This document shows positions 1 through 10,772 of a DNA stretch of 64,000 nt, piece by piece. A program made the position numbers and the translations under genes. Where the stretch lies: assembly GCF_004379255.2 (NCBI RefSeq), contig NW_024598727.1:50131-114130 (forward strand). Direction: 5' to 3'. Positions within the stretch are counted from its first letter, which is position 1, and each line of letters opens with the position of its first letter. This DNA comes from Salvia splendens (lineage: Eukaryota > Streptophyta > Magnoliopsida > Lamiales > Lamiaceae). The notes under the pieces are model-generated. The model was not told where the DNA came from, ran no database searches, and saw only the letters and a list, made by a program, of their open reading frames with translations.

Positions 1-753
1 GCAAAGGCGTGGATCAGTGTAGTAGAGGATCCTTTCGTCAGGGCGAACCAGCACATCGACCGGATGTGGTGGCGCATTAGCCAAAGCTACCTCCAGTTCA
101 AACCGCCAGGGGGGAAGGCTCACAACGGAGAGCAATGTCGGAAACAGTGGGATCGGCTAAAGAGGAAGCTCAACCGATTTGCCGGCATTTACACAAAAAC
201 CTCCGCTGTGAAGCTCCTGTCTCATCAGCAGTTCCCCGACACTCAGTTGGGCTTCGGGGAATTCAAATATTGGCCGGTGTTTCTTGTGGTGCAGTCTTCG
301 GCCAAGTTCACTGCGGGTGTTGAATCTGGCTGGCCGAAGCGAATGAAGATCAGCGACTCCGGAGAGTACAGTAGCAGTGCCGGTTCCGCGAAACTCCCCC
401 CGCCGAGACAGAGTTTCCGACACCCACATCGTCGGCCCGCCGCCGTCGCCCGGTTGGGCAAACGTCCGCGTCGCAGATGGCTAGGGGAAGCACCAGCTGA
501 TCCACCGAGGCCCAATCGGCAGCACCCGCCCAAAACGATCCCGAGAACCCCTCATTCGCCCGCATCGTGACACATGAAACCTTGTTACGTGCAATGGTTG
601 AATGGCGCCAATCGACCGACCCCCATTACAAGCGGTCGCTTAAAACCCCTCATCAACAGTATGCGATGCGATTTGGGGTTCGGAGACATGTCGGACGGTG
701 ACGGCGAGGGGGGTGGCGGCGGCGGGGACGGCGATGGGGAATCCGAGGAGTGA
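1..753 (+). pseudogene. PIF/Harbinger-associated SANT/Myb-like protein, 5'-truncated by window edge and frameshifted
   Basis: The reading frame is already open at base 1, so the N-terminus lies outside the window. It carries the WWRISQSY and QCRKQWDRLK segments of the trihelix/SANT-like accessory protein (often annotated NAM-associated) encoded by plant PIF/Harbinger transposons, followed by the family's FKYWPVF, SAKFTGG-like and GWPKR segments. In PIF/Harbinger elements this second protein works with the DDE transposase at the transposon ends; that role is family knowledge. The frame breaks near 360-420: the expected Ser/Arg-rich segment continues in another frame, meets a TGA near 499, resumes in the same frame through a conserved-looking stretch (TLLRAMVEWR), and ends after another shift in a Gly/Asp/Glu tail with TGA at 751. 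At least two shifts and one stop make it a pseudogene. A domesticated host gene of this family is less likely because of the breaks and the adjacent terminal repeat. Confidence 0.7.
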
Positions 754-1099
754 GAAGCCGGTTTTTATTTTAATAATGTAATTATTTTTAGTAATTATGT
801 ATTTTTTTATAATGAAGTATGTTTTTTTAAATAAAGTGTTGCATTTTCTCCGTATTCGTGTCGACTATTTAATTCCGTAAATTTCTTACTTCCGGAAATT
901 GTTTAATTTGTGAATTTGTAGATTTTTTTAATTGTGGGAAGTACTTCGGGATGTCCTTGGGGGTGTCCGCCACTGTGCAATGGGAATTCCTTATGACATG
1001 GCAGTGCAGTGGGAAGTCCGTATGATTTGGCATGAGGTGTTTTTGGGAATTCCGCGAGAAATTCCACCGGGAATTCCGCGCCATTGCTGATGCTCTGAA
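754..1099 (+). mobile_element. Right terminal region of a PIF/Harbinger element
   Basis: An AT-rich 3' tail is followed by a subterminal stretch with several GGGAATTCC-like and GGGAAGTCC-like repeats (about 945-1080). It ends in CCATTGCTGATGCTCT at about 1080-1096. Read inwards this is AGAGCATCAGCAATGG, close to the AGAGCATCCACAATGG type of terminus common in plant Harbinger elements. Together with the accessory pseudogene to its left this marks the right end of a once-autonomous element. The left end and transposase would lie outside the window, and no target duplication can be checked. Confidence 0.55.
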
Positions 1100-2640
1100 C
1101 ATACATATTAAATTTTGTAAAGGTGGGGCCTACCACCTAATTATATGAAACACAACTATTTCTAGGCATTACCATTTAGGAGAAGAAGAACACCTCCTTA
1201 ATCAGTTAATTTCTAATTTTAATCCTTATTTTTAGAGATTTGATTATTGATTTCAAGATAAACTACTCTTCGACAAATAACTAGTATAATTATTATCTAA
1301 TTTACTAGTTTGGTTTAACAAATTTATCAATTTAACAGTTCCTTCTTTTTTAAGGCGATTTATTCTTTATTTTTCCGGTTTGTTTAATGGATTTGGGAAT
1401 TATTGCTTGCCATCCTCCTATTGAAATGATGCCACGAATGAAAGATTGAAAGGTAATGTAGTACTGCTATTGTTTATTGCTTTTAATATATGGGATCAAC
1501 CTTTTTGTTTTAATTGGTGGGTATTCAACTTTCAACAAAAGGACAAAACATAAAGTTCAAATTTTAAAATTGCTAGTGGGATTGGTTTCATATTAATTAA
1601 TAGGAAGACATAAATACACAATTATTCGATGTAATTATTTAGTTGCCAGAAAGCACACATGTGTTATGTAGGGATTCAACGGACTAAAATATGTTTGTAA
1701 TTAATATTGAATTAAAAATTTAAAATCACAATCTATAGAATCGTTTTCCGATGAACTTCGTCGATCATAGTCTTACCCACTACTAAACTTCATGTTCACA
1801 TCTTATCTTATTATGAAAAATACCAACTTTGTACAACAACAAGTTTCATACAACTCAACACATTTGTTTTTCTGTGGACTCCTCGCATACTATCACTGAA
1901 ATCACAAAATAATGAATATTTTTAATCAAACGGACAACAAATTACAGCACTACTTTCTTATTGCAAATGTGAATTCCAGTTTCTTCTACAGATGCCACTG
2001 CACTAGTAAATAACTCAGCGATGGAAAGATTATCTTCAATTTGAAACACCAAATTAAATCTATCTATACTAATATAAAAGGCGTGTTTTGGCATAATTTT
2101 AAATATTTATAATTTTGGATGCTATTGTAATTAATATAAATTTTACATATTAATATGTACTACTCTTATATGCATTACTTCTTAGTAGTCCGCGATGTAA
2201 AAAATTAATATTACTAATCACGGTTTCATTCTTTATTAGTTCTCATATATGCTTTACTTCATACAATTATTATTGATTATTTATCATATAAACGTTACTT
2301 CATAATTATTATTAACTGAGGTAGAAAGGAGGATTTAGGATTTAGCTATTTTGGTGGCACAATAAATTTTAATATGAAGAATCTTATTTATAGGTGATTA
2401 AACGTGCTGAATAAAATATACTCCTTATAATTAATAAATGTTTGGATATAATTCTGTCGTAAAAAAAATCATTATCGAGAACAACTATAAACATGCATAA
2501 AAAATAGGCTAGAATATTCATATTCCAATAAGTTACACTTAAAATGTAATAAAAAATGATTAATGCACCAATATTCAAAGGAACGGTAATTAATGTAATA
2601 ATGTTAGCGCATTTATACAGATCTCTCCATAAATACTTAT
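1100..2640. other. AT-rich intergenic DNA, no gene seen
   Basis: No convincing coding region, RNA gene or complete transposon was found. The stretch is strongly AT-rich, and a minus-strand ORF near 2384-2644 is short, compositionally ordinary and without a recognisable domain. The last five bases (2641-2645, TCACC) before the next element are one copy of its target-site duplication. Confidence 0.6.
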
Positions 2641-2645
2641 TCACC

Positions 2646-4127
2646 TGAAGTGTGCAGGAGTAGAGTGTATGGGCGTTCTACTGTTCTAGGTCGAGCTACT
2701 AAGTCCAATAAACCCACTAGATCACTCGGTCTAGGAACTCAGGGGAATATAGAAGACTCGGTCGTTGGACACACAACTCTCGCGTTTCAAAGATCCATCA
2801 ACCCGTTATACTATAGACTAGTATAGAGAAGCAAGAGGTCGATCCCACGAAGATGGATGCGTAAGAAAGCATTTAGAAGATTCTGGACTAGAAAGCGGCT
2901 GCTGTCACGCAAATTTGGGTTGAGGTATAACTACTACTAGACCTAGGAACGAAGTAAACAACGGACCTAGGAAACTGAAGACATCATGCCGACATTAAAC
3001 TTTCTCATAACTGCGAGACATTAAACTAACTTCATAGACTGAGCAATCAACTTCCTAATTTGACTAGATAGAAAGCAGAAAAACGGTGGAGACTATTTTC
3101 CGCAAACAGAAAGTGTAGTATTAAAGCTGCAAATAACAACTAAAGGATTAACCAACACTGTCGCACATCTCATTACCTGTATCAAATGTGAACATGTAGA
3201 AAACAGAGCACAAACCCAGATTCAAACAGAATGTAAAAGTGTGGACGTCGGAAACTTGCAATTAGCCGGAAATAAAGCAGATCTACATACGCTAGACGGA
3301 ATGAAATGAAAACACGAAAATTCGGCATAAACTCCGATCACCCTGTTTCAGATCCAAACGTCGGATGCTTAATCCACTCCGGATCCAAGCATTCTGAACC
3401 CATCAATCAACAAATTCAACTCCATAACTTCTGATTCAACCGATCTATCCCGATCAACACAAGCCTTCAACAATTCTGCGCAAACTCAGTAGAACAGTGC
3501 AAAAATCAAAGTACCTCGACAAACTTAAAACCAATTGCATCCATGCTCGAAATTAACAGTAACTCAAATTCGGAAACAGAAACTTCATAAACCAACAGAA
3601 ATTCAACGGAAAACAAAGCCGAGCTTCGAACAGCGAAGCTCGGTGAAATTCACGACGGAAATTAAAATGAAAGCGATTAAATTATTTCTTCGCCCTCTGT
3701 GAGGACGGTGTTGCCCAACTACGAAATAGCACAAAGTGACCCGAAAACTACCCTACGATCTCCCGAACATTTCTCCCCCCCTAAGTGTGTAAAAGTGAGT
3801 GAGCTACGAGCCACAATCTCGTCACAAGTCCTCCACCCTCCGAAGTTTTTTCTTTTTGCAAGCTCTCCTCCTTATATAGGTGCGGAGTTGATCTTCTAGA
3901 AGCCTTCGTAGAAATCTCCATTCTACCCTTCAGCTTCGTTATCTCCTCCGTCTAGTCGTTTTCCCTCCAAATTGCTCACTTATTCGCCAGTTCCTTGGAC
4001 CATGTAATTGTCCTCTTCTTTCCTGGATCTGGCGAAAACCTTCTACACACCTGGCTTAAAATATGCGTTAGACCCCGCAAACACATGAATTTTACCCTTT
4101 AACCAATGCATGAAATTAGCCTTATCA
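2646..4127 (-). repeat. 3' LTR of element A
   Basis: This 1482-bp direct repeat of 17841-19324 begins (minus strand) with TGATAAGG and ends with CTTCA. A TATATAAGG promoter motif reads on the minus strand at about 3871-3879. A perfect 10-bp-stem hairpin lies at 3619-3643 in the predicted leader. The left edge abuts the target duplication TCACC. Confidence 0.92.
3619..3643. repeat. Perfect 10-bp inverted repeat in element A LTR
   Basis: CCGAGCTTCG, the five-base spacer AACAG and CGAAGCTCGG form a hairpin with no mismatch. The second copy is at 18814-18838 in the other LTR. It lies roughly 230-260 nt downstream of the TATA motif on the transcribed strand, so it would be in the RNA leader (R/U5). 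Its function is unknown. Confidence 0.8.
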
Positions 4128-4459
4128 AACTGCTCACACTTTAACCATACTTGTCCTCAAGTATAAAGACAAGAAAAAGAAATAAGGCGAATTTCAATGC
4201 ATGATTGTCCCCAGACCGACTCTACAAAAGTAAAAACACAAACTTCTAGACCTAGTCACACTAACAGACTAATAAAGTGAAAATAAACACTTAAAGAAAA
4301 ACACGAAGAAAAAAACACAAAGGCATGAACTGGCTTCAACTTTTAGGCAACCGTCCCCACAAGCTTAAGGTCTATCCGATTCGTCTACAGTCTCTAAATC
4401 CTCCCATTTTCCTCTTCTACCTAATCGGTCTGCCAGTTCGTCAAGATAGCCCTTTGACT

Positions 4460-4575
4460 CCCCAATTGTTGGATTCACTCGATCACTCGTTCCTCACCAG
4501 GGATGTTAGGATCGAATCACTCTTAAGTCCAAGTTATACCACTGATGCATCGGGTTATGAGAGTTTCTCCTTCCT
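4460..4575 (-). other. Conserved non-coding block upstream of 3' LTR (copy in A)
   Basis: On the plus strand it contains CTCACCAGGGATGTTAGGA and, further right, a GAT/ATGCATCGGGTTATGAGAG stretch. Matching blocks occur at about 47780-47890 (element E) and 62085-62175 (element F, opposite orientation in the window, same orientation relative to the element). In all three, the block lies about 340-450 nt from the 3' LTR start. No ORF is shared by the three copies, so the conservation looks nucleotide-level. Confidence 0.7.
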
Positions 4576-4650
4576 ATGTCTCTTTTTATTTCCTGGGTCA
4601 GGGTACTATTGCTCCTTGCCCTTAGGATATATTATTTTTTTTATTTTTCC

Positions 4651-4729
4651 CTGGATTTCGTCCAGCTTATACCTCCTTTTTCCTGGACTTCGTCCAGCTT
4701 TTACCTCCTTTTTCCTAGGCTTCGTCCAG
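4651..4729. repeat. Three tandem hairpin units with 32-bp spacing
   Basis: CTGGATTTCGTCCAG (4651-4665), CTGGACTTCGTCCAG (4683-4697) and CTAGGCTTCGTCCAG (4715-4729) repeat at exactly 32-base intervals. Similar linkers containing ACCTCC follow each. The middle unit is a perfect 6-bp stem with a TTC loop. The unit was not seen in elements E or F. Confidence 0.75.
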
Positions 4730-5220
4730 CTTATACCTCCAGAACCCATATTTTTTTATTTCCTCTTCTTCTTATTTTTTTATTTTTTCCTTCTGACTCT
4801 ACTCCCTAAGCCACAAGTGGCGATCCCCTTTTTATACAAGTTAGCTCAAACTGTATAGGCTTATAACTCACTTTTATAGAGGGGTTTCACAACTAGGTTA
4901 TCTAGGGCATCCTCTACCGTCCTTACTTCATTCAAACCGACTTCAGCTTATTAAGGAAAACAAAAAAGGCCTCAAACTTGACATGCATCCTATCATCAAT
5001 TGCTCTTACTAAGGGGATCTTGCCGTATTATATTCACTAGCTTATGCGACACATAGAAACACTTAAACCTAACTATCAAACTTAGGCACAAACTGTACTA
5101 CTCCCTCCCCCTCCCCCTCCCATTTACTCAAGCTTGTCCCCAAGCTATCCTAGTGAAGGGGGGAAGCAGAGAAGTAATAACAGATCCCAACAAAACACAG
5201 AAGCACTTAACAAAAACAAA

Positions 5221-5343
5221 CTTCTCACACTTAGACCGAGCAACGGGCTAAGTGGGAGAAATGACAACAGACAAAAAACAAAACATGCCAAGAACAACAC
5301 AAACCTCTTACCCTTAGTCCGTGCAACGGGCTAAGTGGGAGAA
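5221..5343 (-). repeat. Two copies of a CTTAG/CTAAG stem-loop (element A)
   Basis: Units at about 5221-5260 and 5304-5343 read on the minus strand as CCACTTAGCCCGTTGC, then GGTCTAAGTGTGAGAAG (first unit) or a close variant. The complementary arms CACTTAG/CTAAGTG can pair around a short loop. Three related units occur in each of elements E and F. Confidence 0.7.
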
Positions 5344-5498
5344 GACATAAAAAAACGCAGACTACCAGATATATCACAAGGCATGCTTGGAAAAAGAACT
5401 AACACAAAACATAAGAATAACCGAAAGTAAAGTTACTTGGTCAAAGGGGGAACTCAATTCAGGGCTTGGCTCCCGCGGGAGCCAAGCTGCGGTGGAAC

Positions 5499-7687
5499 TT
5501 AGGATCGAGTGACTTTTGCTTTCTTCCTCACCGGTGACTCCGGCTTATCCTCCTCTTTCGCACTTCTCGTAGACATTGGTTTTCTTACTGACATGGGCTT
5601 TGATGCGGACGGGGCTGTCAAGGGCTTGGACGCTGGTGGGGGCAACTGGAGGGCAGAACTTCCTTGCCCTGGCTGCGTGGGCACACTGCTAGGTCCAGCA
5701 GGCAATGTCATTTGAGGCTCGGGAAATTTCTCCCTCAGCCACTTTGTCATCATCATCATTAAGCTGACGGCTTCCGCTATACGATCGTTCTGTGTAGATG
5801 ACTTTCCCACCAAGACAGTGACGCGCCCCTTGAGGGCCTGCATCTCCTTCCTGACTCTGCCAAACTCTTTCCGCATCTCAGTCATTTCCTTCCGAATAGC
5901 ACTGAGCTCCGTATGCATTACACTCATTTCCTGTCGAACTGCACCCAGTTCCTTGTGCATTACTCCCACGTCCGTTTTCTTCTCCTCGTACCCAACACTG
6001 GCGAGTGCTGCAATTCTACACTGCTCGGGCTTCACCTGGGGCTCCAACCTGCCGACCTCGTAGAAGCACACATCCTTCCCCGGCATGTATAACAAGCCTT
6101 TGTTGAAGAAATAATCCACACTGAAAAGCTCTGGAGGCTCGCACATTACTATCTCCGGCGCAGATTTGGCAATCTTCATTATAGAGTTTCGCTGGAGGTA
6201 GGCACCTAAGAGATGACAGGTGTACATATGTCGGGAAAGGTTTGCGGCCATCTGATGGCAGGCCTGGGCTAACCAATAGCCCAGATGCACTTTCACTCCT
6301 TTGGCCATGCACCATGTGAAGTATAAGTCGGCTGTGGTCAAGGCTGAGTTTGCGGTCCCCATCAAGTTGTAATTGATAAACGTCTGAGCAAACCTCAGGA
6401 TCCGGTTGTCGATATTGAACGCCTTTGAGTAACTGGTCTTAAATTGTCCAACCTTCGGGTGCGTGACGAACTCCCAAGCGGACTGTGGTGTGAATCCGGG
6501 TGTGTTCCTTGGGGCTCCTACCATCCTCTCATTCCATATGCCATCGTCATCCTCAGCACGCGAGAACAAGCCCATCCGGAGGGACCATTCTCTAAGACTC
6601 ATCTCACGTTCTTCAGTAAAAAGGTGGAAAGTGATGGAATCCGCATCTAGATCTGTGGTGGACTTCAGGCAAAACGTGGAAAAGAACTCCCGGGCCAACG
6701 CAACTGGCACCTCCGCCTCACTATGCTTCAAGAGCCAGTCAAACCCGATCGCGCTGATGTATTGACGAAACTCCTCGTCGGAGTCTATTTCTTCCAATTC
6801 TTCCCGCACATATCGCTTTCCAGATTTTGCAAGCTTACCCGTGCTACACCGTTCCTTGTAGGTCGCCGCCCGCTTGGGATCATCGAACTTTTTCATTGCG
6901 TCTAGCAGTCCTTTGGTGATCCATACTTCTGCAGGCTCAAAATTTAAACACTCCTCTGGCTCTTCTATCTCGACCTCTTTAGAGTCACTGGACCCGGCAG
7001 GGTTAAGTGGCTCCTCCGTGTACGGTACTTTCGCGGGTGCAAAAAGTGAGGTTTCGACAGACTTGGCCTTAGAGGGCTTCTTCGATTTCTTGACCAAGGA
7101 AGTAGCTGCATGTTTACCTTTCCCTTTCCTCTCCGCTGCCTGGCGGCGCTCCTCCTTATTGCTAGATCCAGGAGAATCTGTCTTCCCTGTTTCCATAGCC
7201 GCTGGATCCAGTACTTCTCTTTCAGTAGGTTGGGCTGTATCATCAATCTCCTCCAACAGGCTTCGTCGAGCCTGCCGCCTAGCTTCCCGTGTATCTACCG
7301 GCGAACCCGTCCCTTCTAGGACTTCTGTCAGATCTACCACCAGATTCACCCCACCATCAACGGGCTCTAGTGATTCTTCAGTAACGGGGGGCACCGCCTC
7401 CTCAGACAATCCAGGAGTTGCCCCCTCAATGTAAATAGGGGTCTCCCCCTCAACAACCCTTTCAGAAAGAACAGGGGTTCCCCCCTCTGAAATTCTGTTA
7501 ATAAGAACAGGGGTTTCCCCCTTTGAAACACTCACAGGTACAACAGGGGTTTCCCCCTCCGACACACCTTCAACAGCAACTAGGGCTTCCCCCTCAATAC
7601 CCATCCTTTGCTCCAACCCCTCACCCAGATCCGCCTCATGTCCCTTCTAGTCGCCTACCGTGGCGTCTTTCTCGGGTGCGCTGGTAG
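5499..7687 (-). pseudogene. Additional post-pol ORF (aORF) of element A, C-terminal part
   Basis: This is the larger half of an ORF lying downstream of integrase, where env-like ORFs sit in Athila relatives; element B splits it from its N-terminal part at 10988-11220. An open stretch of about 705 residues runs from about 7616 to 5499, with a stop just upstream. Seen in order: four 12-residue repeats containing GETPV or a variant; an acidic/basic low-complexity stretch; a conserved core (residues about 275-520) with YISAIGFDWLL, REFFSTF, TTDLD and LREWSLRMG; a coiled coil of EM/EL heptads (about 552-605); and a Pro/Ser-rich basic tail ending RKKAKVTRS. I see no signal peptide or membrane segment. 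The core is shared with the aORF of element F and resembles what Pfam calls ATHILA ORF-1 by my recollection. Function unknown; the basic tail suggests a nuclear protein. Confidence 0.7.
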
Positions 7688-7692
7688 ACGGT

Positions 7693-9012
7693 TGACAAAC
7701 TCATATTTTCATAGGTGTAATTGGTATGTTGAAGTGCTAAATGTCAATTCTATCACTCGAAATTGTCTTCATCTAACCGATTATTCTATCTTCTGGAGTT
7801 TTATGTGTTTTGTTGAGTGTTCTAGGAAGGATAGCTGAAAAGAGGAGAAAATGGGGCAAAAAGCGTTCAAGGCAGGAGAGGCACGAAAAGAGAGACCCGG
7901 CCGGGTTAATTTCCAGTACAATAATTAAACCCGGCCGGGTAGAGCCTGAGGCCAGCAAGGAGTCTGAAAAGGAGACCCGGCCGGGTTAATTTCCAGTACA
8001 ATAATTCAACCCGGCCGGGTACTGTAGCTTGACGCGTCTGAAAGCTGAAAACGCGATTTTTGAAGTGGATGAAATAGAGAAAATGCCTAGGGTTCGAGAC
8101 ACATTCTAGCTATTACACCTACCGCCCCTACACACACAAATACCCTCAAGAACACTTTGGAGAGAGAGATTTGAAGATTGAAGAGTCCACATCGAAAGAT
8201 TGAAGCTTCACTCCATAGATCGATCTTACAGGAGTATTTAGTATCTTTATTTTATGTTTTTGATGGATTACTTTGTGTTGAACATGGCTTCCTTTATGAA
8301 CATGAGTAGCTAAACTTTTCTTGTAGAATTCTTGGTGATGATGCACTAATTTCATAGTTTTTATCCGATTGATTTTGTTCTTGCCTTGCTCTTGTAGTTA
8401 TTTGATTGTTCTTGAGTTTATTCCTTTCAATTGCTTGATCACCACTTGATTGTGTAGGATTAATTAGATTAATCGGGAGATGAAATAATTAATCCGGAAA
8501 TAAGAATAATTCACACCTTAATACAATATAACTCGGGAGAGTTGAGGTTTTGAGTGAGGTCATTGACCTAATCGAGCTTTTGGGAGTTAGGAGTTTAGGA
8601 TTAGAAGGGGACTTCGATCCTAGCACCTAATCTACAGGTTTTTCACCTCGGGAGGGGGTTTAATCTATAATTGTGGTCGGCTTAGTAACTCTAGAGACAC
8701 CAAAAGGTAAGGCAAATCGATGGATAAGAGCTTAGAATTGTGCATCGGATCCTTGAGTTCTGCAATTTTCTCCATATTATCTCTTCTCACCGTGTCTCCG
8801 TGTTCTTAGTTATTATTTGCTTATTATATGCTTTTATTAGTTGTTAGAACAAACCAAACGCTTCTTGATTGTCTAGATAGTAGTTGATCTTTGTTCGTGG
8901 TAGTTAAGTTGATACGAAATTGTCTCTGTGGGATACGATACTCTTGCTTACTAATTGCTACACTAGCCCCGTACACTTGCGGGTATTACTTGTGTTAAAA
9001 TAAGTTGAGTCA
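7693..9012 (+). repeat. 5' LTR of element B
   Basis: This 1320-bp LTR begins TGACAAAC and ends GAGTCA, six bases before the primer-binding site. It contains the U5-like phrase TCTCTGTGGGATACGATAC near 8921-8939, related to phrases in the other Athila-like LTRs here, and two 46-bp units with paired palindromes (7895-8020). Its last 286 bp recur at 10693-10982. Confidence 0.88.
7895..8020. repeat. Two 46-bp units, each bounded by the palindrome ACCCGGCCGGGT
   Basis: The 12-bp palindrome occurs at 7895-7906, 7929-7940, 7975-7986 and 8009-8020. Each pair encloses TAATTTCCAGTACAATAATT plus two bases. The two 46-bp units differ by one base (AATTAAAC versus AATTCAAC). The start-to-start distance is exactly 80 bp. 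They lie in the upstream half of the LTR, where transcription-factor sites would be expected. Confidence 0.85.
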
Positions 9013-9018
9013 AGTTTT

Positions 9019-9036
9019 TGGCGCCGTTGCCGGGGA
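9019..9036 (+). other. Primer-binding site of element B (tRNA-Asp type)
   Basis: TGGCGCCGTTGCCGGGGA is complementary to the 3' end of plant tRNA-Asp, the primer used by Athila-like elements (family knowledge). It begins six bases after the LTR end. Confidence 0.9.
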
Positions 9037-9161
9037 CAATTGTGTGTCACTATAGCTTAATATCGTGATAATAATTGAGATTACTAATCTAGATTTTACT
9101 TGCTATATTTTTACTTTTTATTTTAAGTTCTCTAATAGATGTGTTTCCTTGTTCAGGTTGT

Positions 9162-10772
9162 ATGCACACACGTTCTAAAGGTCCACCTCTAGAGCTTATC
9201 GATCCCGAGATCGAAGCATCCAACAGAAGGAGGAACGCGCAGAGAAGGTTAAACCAAAGGATTCGGGTTTCTTCACCCGCTCACAGGTGTCCACCCTCTC
9301 CTATCCAGATAACTCCATCACCAAGTCCATCTCCACTTCCATCACCTATCCAGTACGAGCCTCATTCTCCAATTCTAATGGATAACGGGGAGGAGAACAA
9401 CAATGAGGATCCTGTCATCCGCCAACTCCGTCTACAGCTGGTTGCCATGCAGAGGCAATTGGATGAACAGAATGTGAGGCCAGTGCCCGTGCAAAATCAA
9501 TTTGCCTACATACAGGTTGCTAATCCACCAGTCAACAATGCGGGGATAGCAGCCAACAGCTTTGAATTGAGGGCGGGGTTGATAGACAGGGCAGAAGCAA
9601 ATGCATTTGGTGGGACAGGCTCAGAAGATGCCAACAAGCACCTCACCAAGTTTATACAAATCAGCAATACAGTGAAGGCGAACGGGGTCACAGATGAGCA
9701 AGTCCGCCTCAGATTATTCCCATTCTCTCTGAAAGATGATGCAAGGGACTGGTATGACAGCATGAGTCCTAACTCCGTGCCCACATGGGATGCAATGGTG
9801 GAGCTGTTCTTGGAGAAATACTATCCACCTAGTGAAGCACTCAAACGCCAAGCTGAGGTCATTCAATACAAGATGCACCCTCAGGAGAATATCATGGAGG
9901 CTTGGAAAAGGTTCAAGCAGCTGATGAGAAGATGCCCCAATCACGGGCTAACTCCGGGACAACAGATCTTAACCTTCTATAGGGGAGGCACGCTGGAAGC
10001 AATGCGTGAACTAAACATGAGCGCCGGAGGATCTCTCTTGAAATTGGGAGAAGCTGAAGCACTTGAAGTGATTGAGAGAGTGGCTTCAAATGATGATGGA
10101 TGGAGAAATGACAGAGGCAAATCTTATAGGGTGGCATCCACCTCCGATAATGATAGGATGGATGCAATATCCAAGCAGCTGGAATTCATAACTGACAAGC
10201 TTGGGTATATGGGAACGAGTCAAGTTGGGACTGAGATGCAAGTCGAAGATGTGAACTACGTTCATCAAGGTGGCAACAACAGAAATTTCAACAATTACCG
10301 CCCCAACCAAGGAGGAGGCAATTACAACCACTATGGGAACAAGGTGCATCCTAACTTGTCTTACGGGAACCCGAATAATGCCCTGCAACCACCACCCGGA
10401 TTCCAGGTATCAGATGGCCAAATCAAAGAACCGAAGAATGATGAGTTAAAAGATGTGCTAATGGCCTTTATGAAACAAACGGGAGAGTGCATGAAAGACT
10501 CCAACAAATGGCTAGTGCAGGTTGAAGCTAATGTGAATGACCTGAATATTCACATGAAGAGCATCGATAACCAGATGAGCCAGATTTCACAGGCCGTGGG
10601 TATTCAGCATCAACCGGGCCAATTTCCGTCACAAACGGTTGTAAATCCTAAAGACTTTAAGGATTGCAAGGCCATCAATCTTAGGAGTGGAAAGAGCTTG
10701 GAATTGTGCATCGGATCCTTGAGTTCTACAATTTCTCCATATTATCTTTCATTATCACACCGTGTTTTCTAG
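9162..10772 (+). pseudogene. gag: Gag of element B, fused at its C-terminus to LTR sequence
   Basis: Gag forms the cytoplasmic virus-like particle that packages retrotransposon RNA. I start it at the ATG at 9162 (MHTRSKG), because this matches the usual Athila/Diaspora Gag opening and follows a pyrimidine-CAG signal at about 9145-9156; the open frame extends seven codons further upstream without an ATG. The Retrotrans_gag core is visible around residues 160-270 (LTKFIQ, RLFPFSLKDDARDWYDS, LFLEKYYPP, CPNHGLTPGQQ). A Gly/Asn-rich linker and the conserved INLRSGK segment follow. No CCHC zinc knuckle is seen. The frame then runs through the deletion junction at about 10693-10699 into LTR sequence, giving an artificial tail of roughly two dozen residues. 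The Gag part itself has no internal stop. Confidence 0.85.

Larger units (their letters stand above)
4128..5498 (-). other. 3' non-coding region of element A between the additional ORF and the 3' LTR
   Basis: This 1.37-kb region has no supported gene. Reading on the minus strand towards the LTR it holds two stem-loop repeats (5221-5343), a CT-rich stretch, three tandem hairpins (4651-4729), a block conserved with elements E and F (about 4460-4575), the CTTGAGGACAAG motif (4149-4160), and then AAGTGTGAGCAGTT directly against the LTR start. No run of purines of the usual PPT kind is seen at the LTR border. The plus-strand ORF at 4325-4858 is an artefact of pyrimidine-rich sequence. Confidence 0.75.

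Noticed and set aside
1..753. Host NAC or glutathione transferase gene
   Set aside because: Automatic annotations often give such names to this family, but the SANT/Myb-like motifs, breaks and adjacent Harbinger-type terminus show a transposon accessory protein.
4325..4858. Plus-strand ORF of 177 residues, rich in Phe/Leu/Pro
   Set aside because: It arises from a pyrimidine-rich 3' non-coding region of a minus-strand element, with tandem hairpins inside it; hydrophobicity is a composition effect.
6874..7434. Plus-strand ORF of 186 residues
   Set aside because: Antisense to the repeat-rich N-terminal half of the aORF of element A; Ser/Thr-rich shadow.
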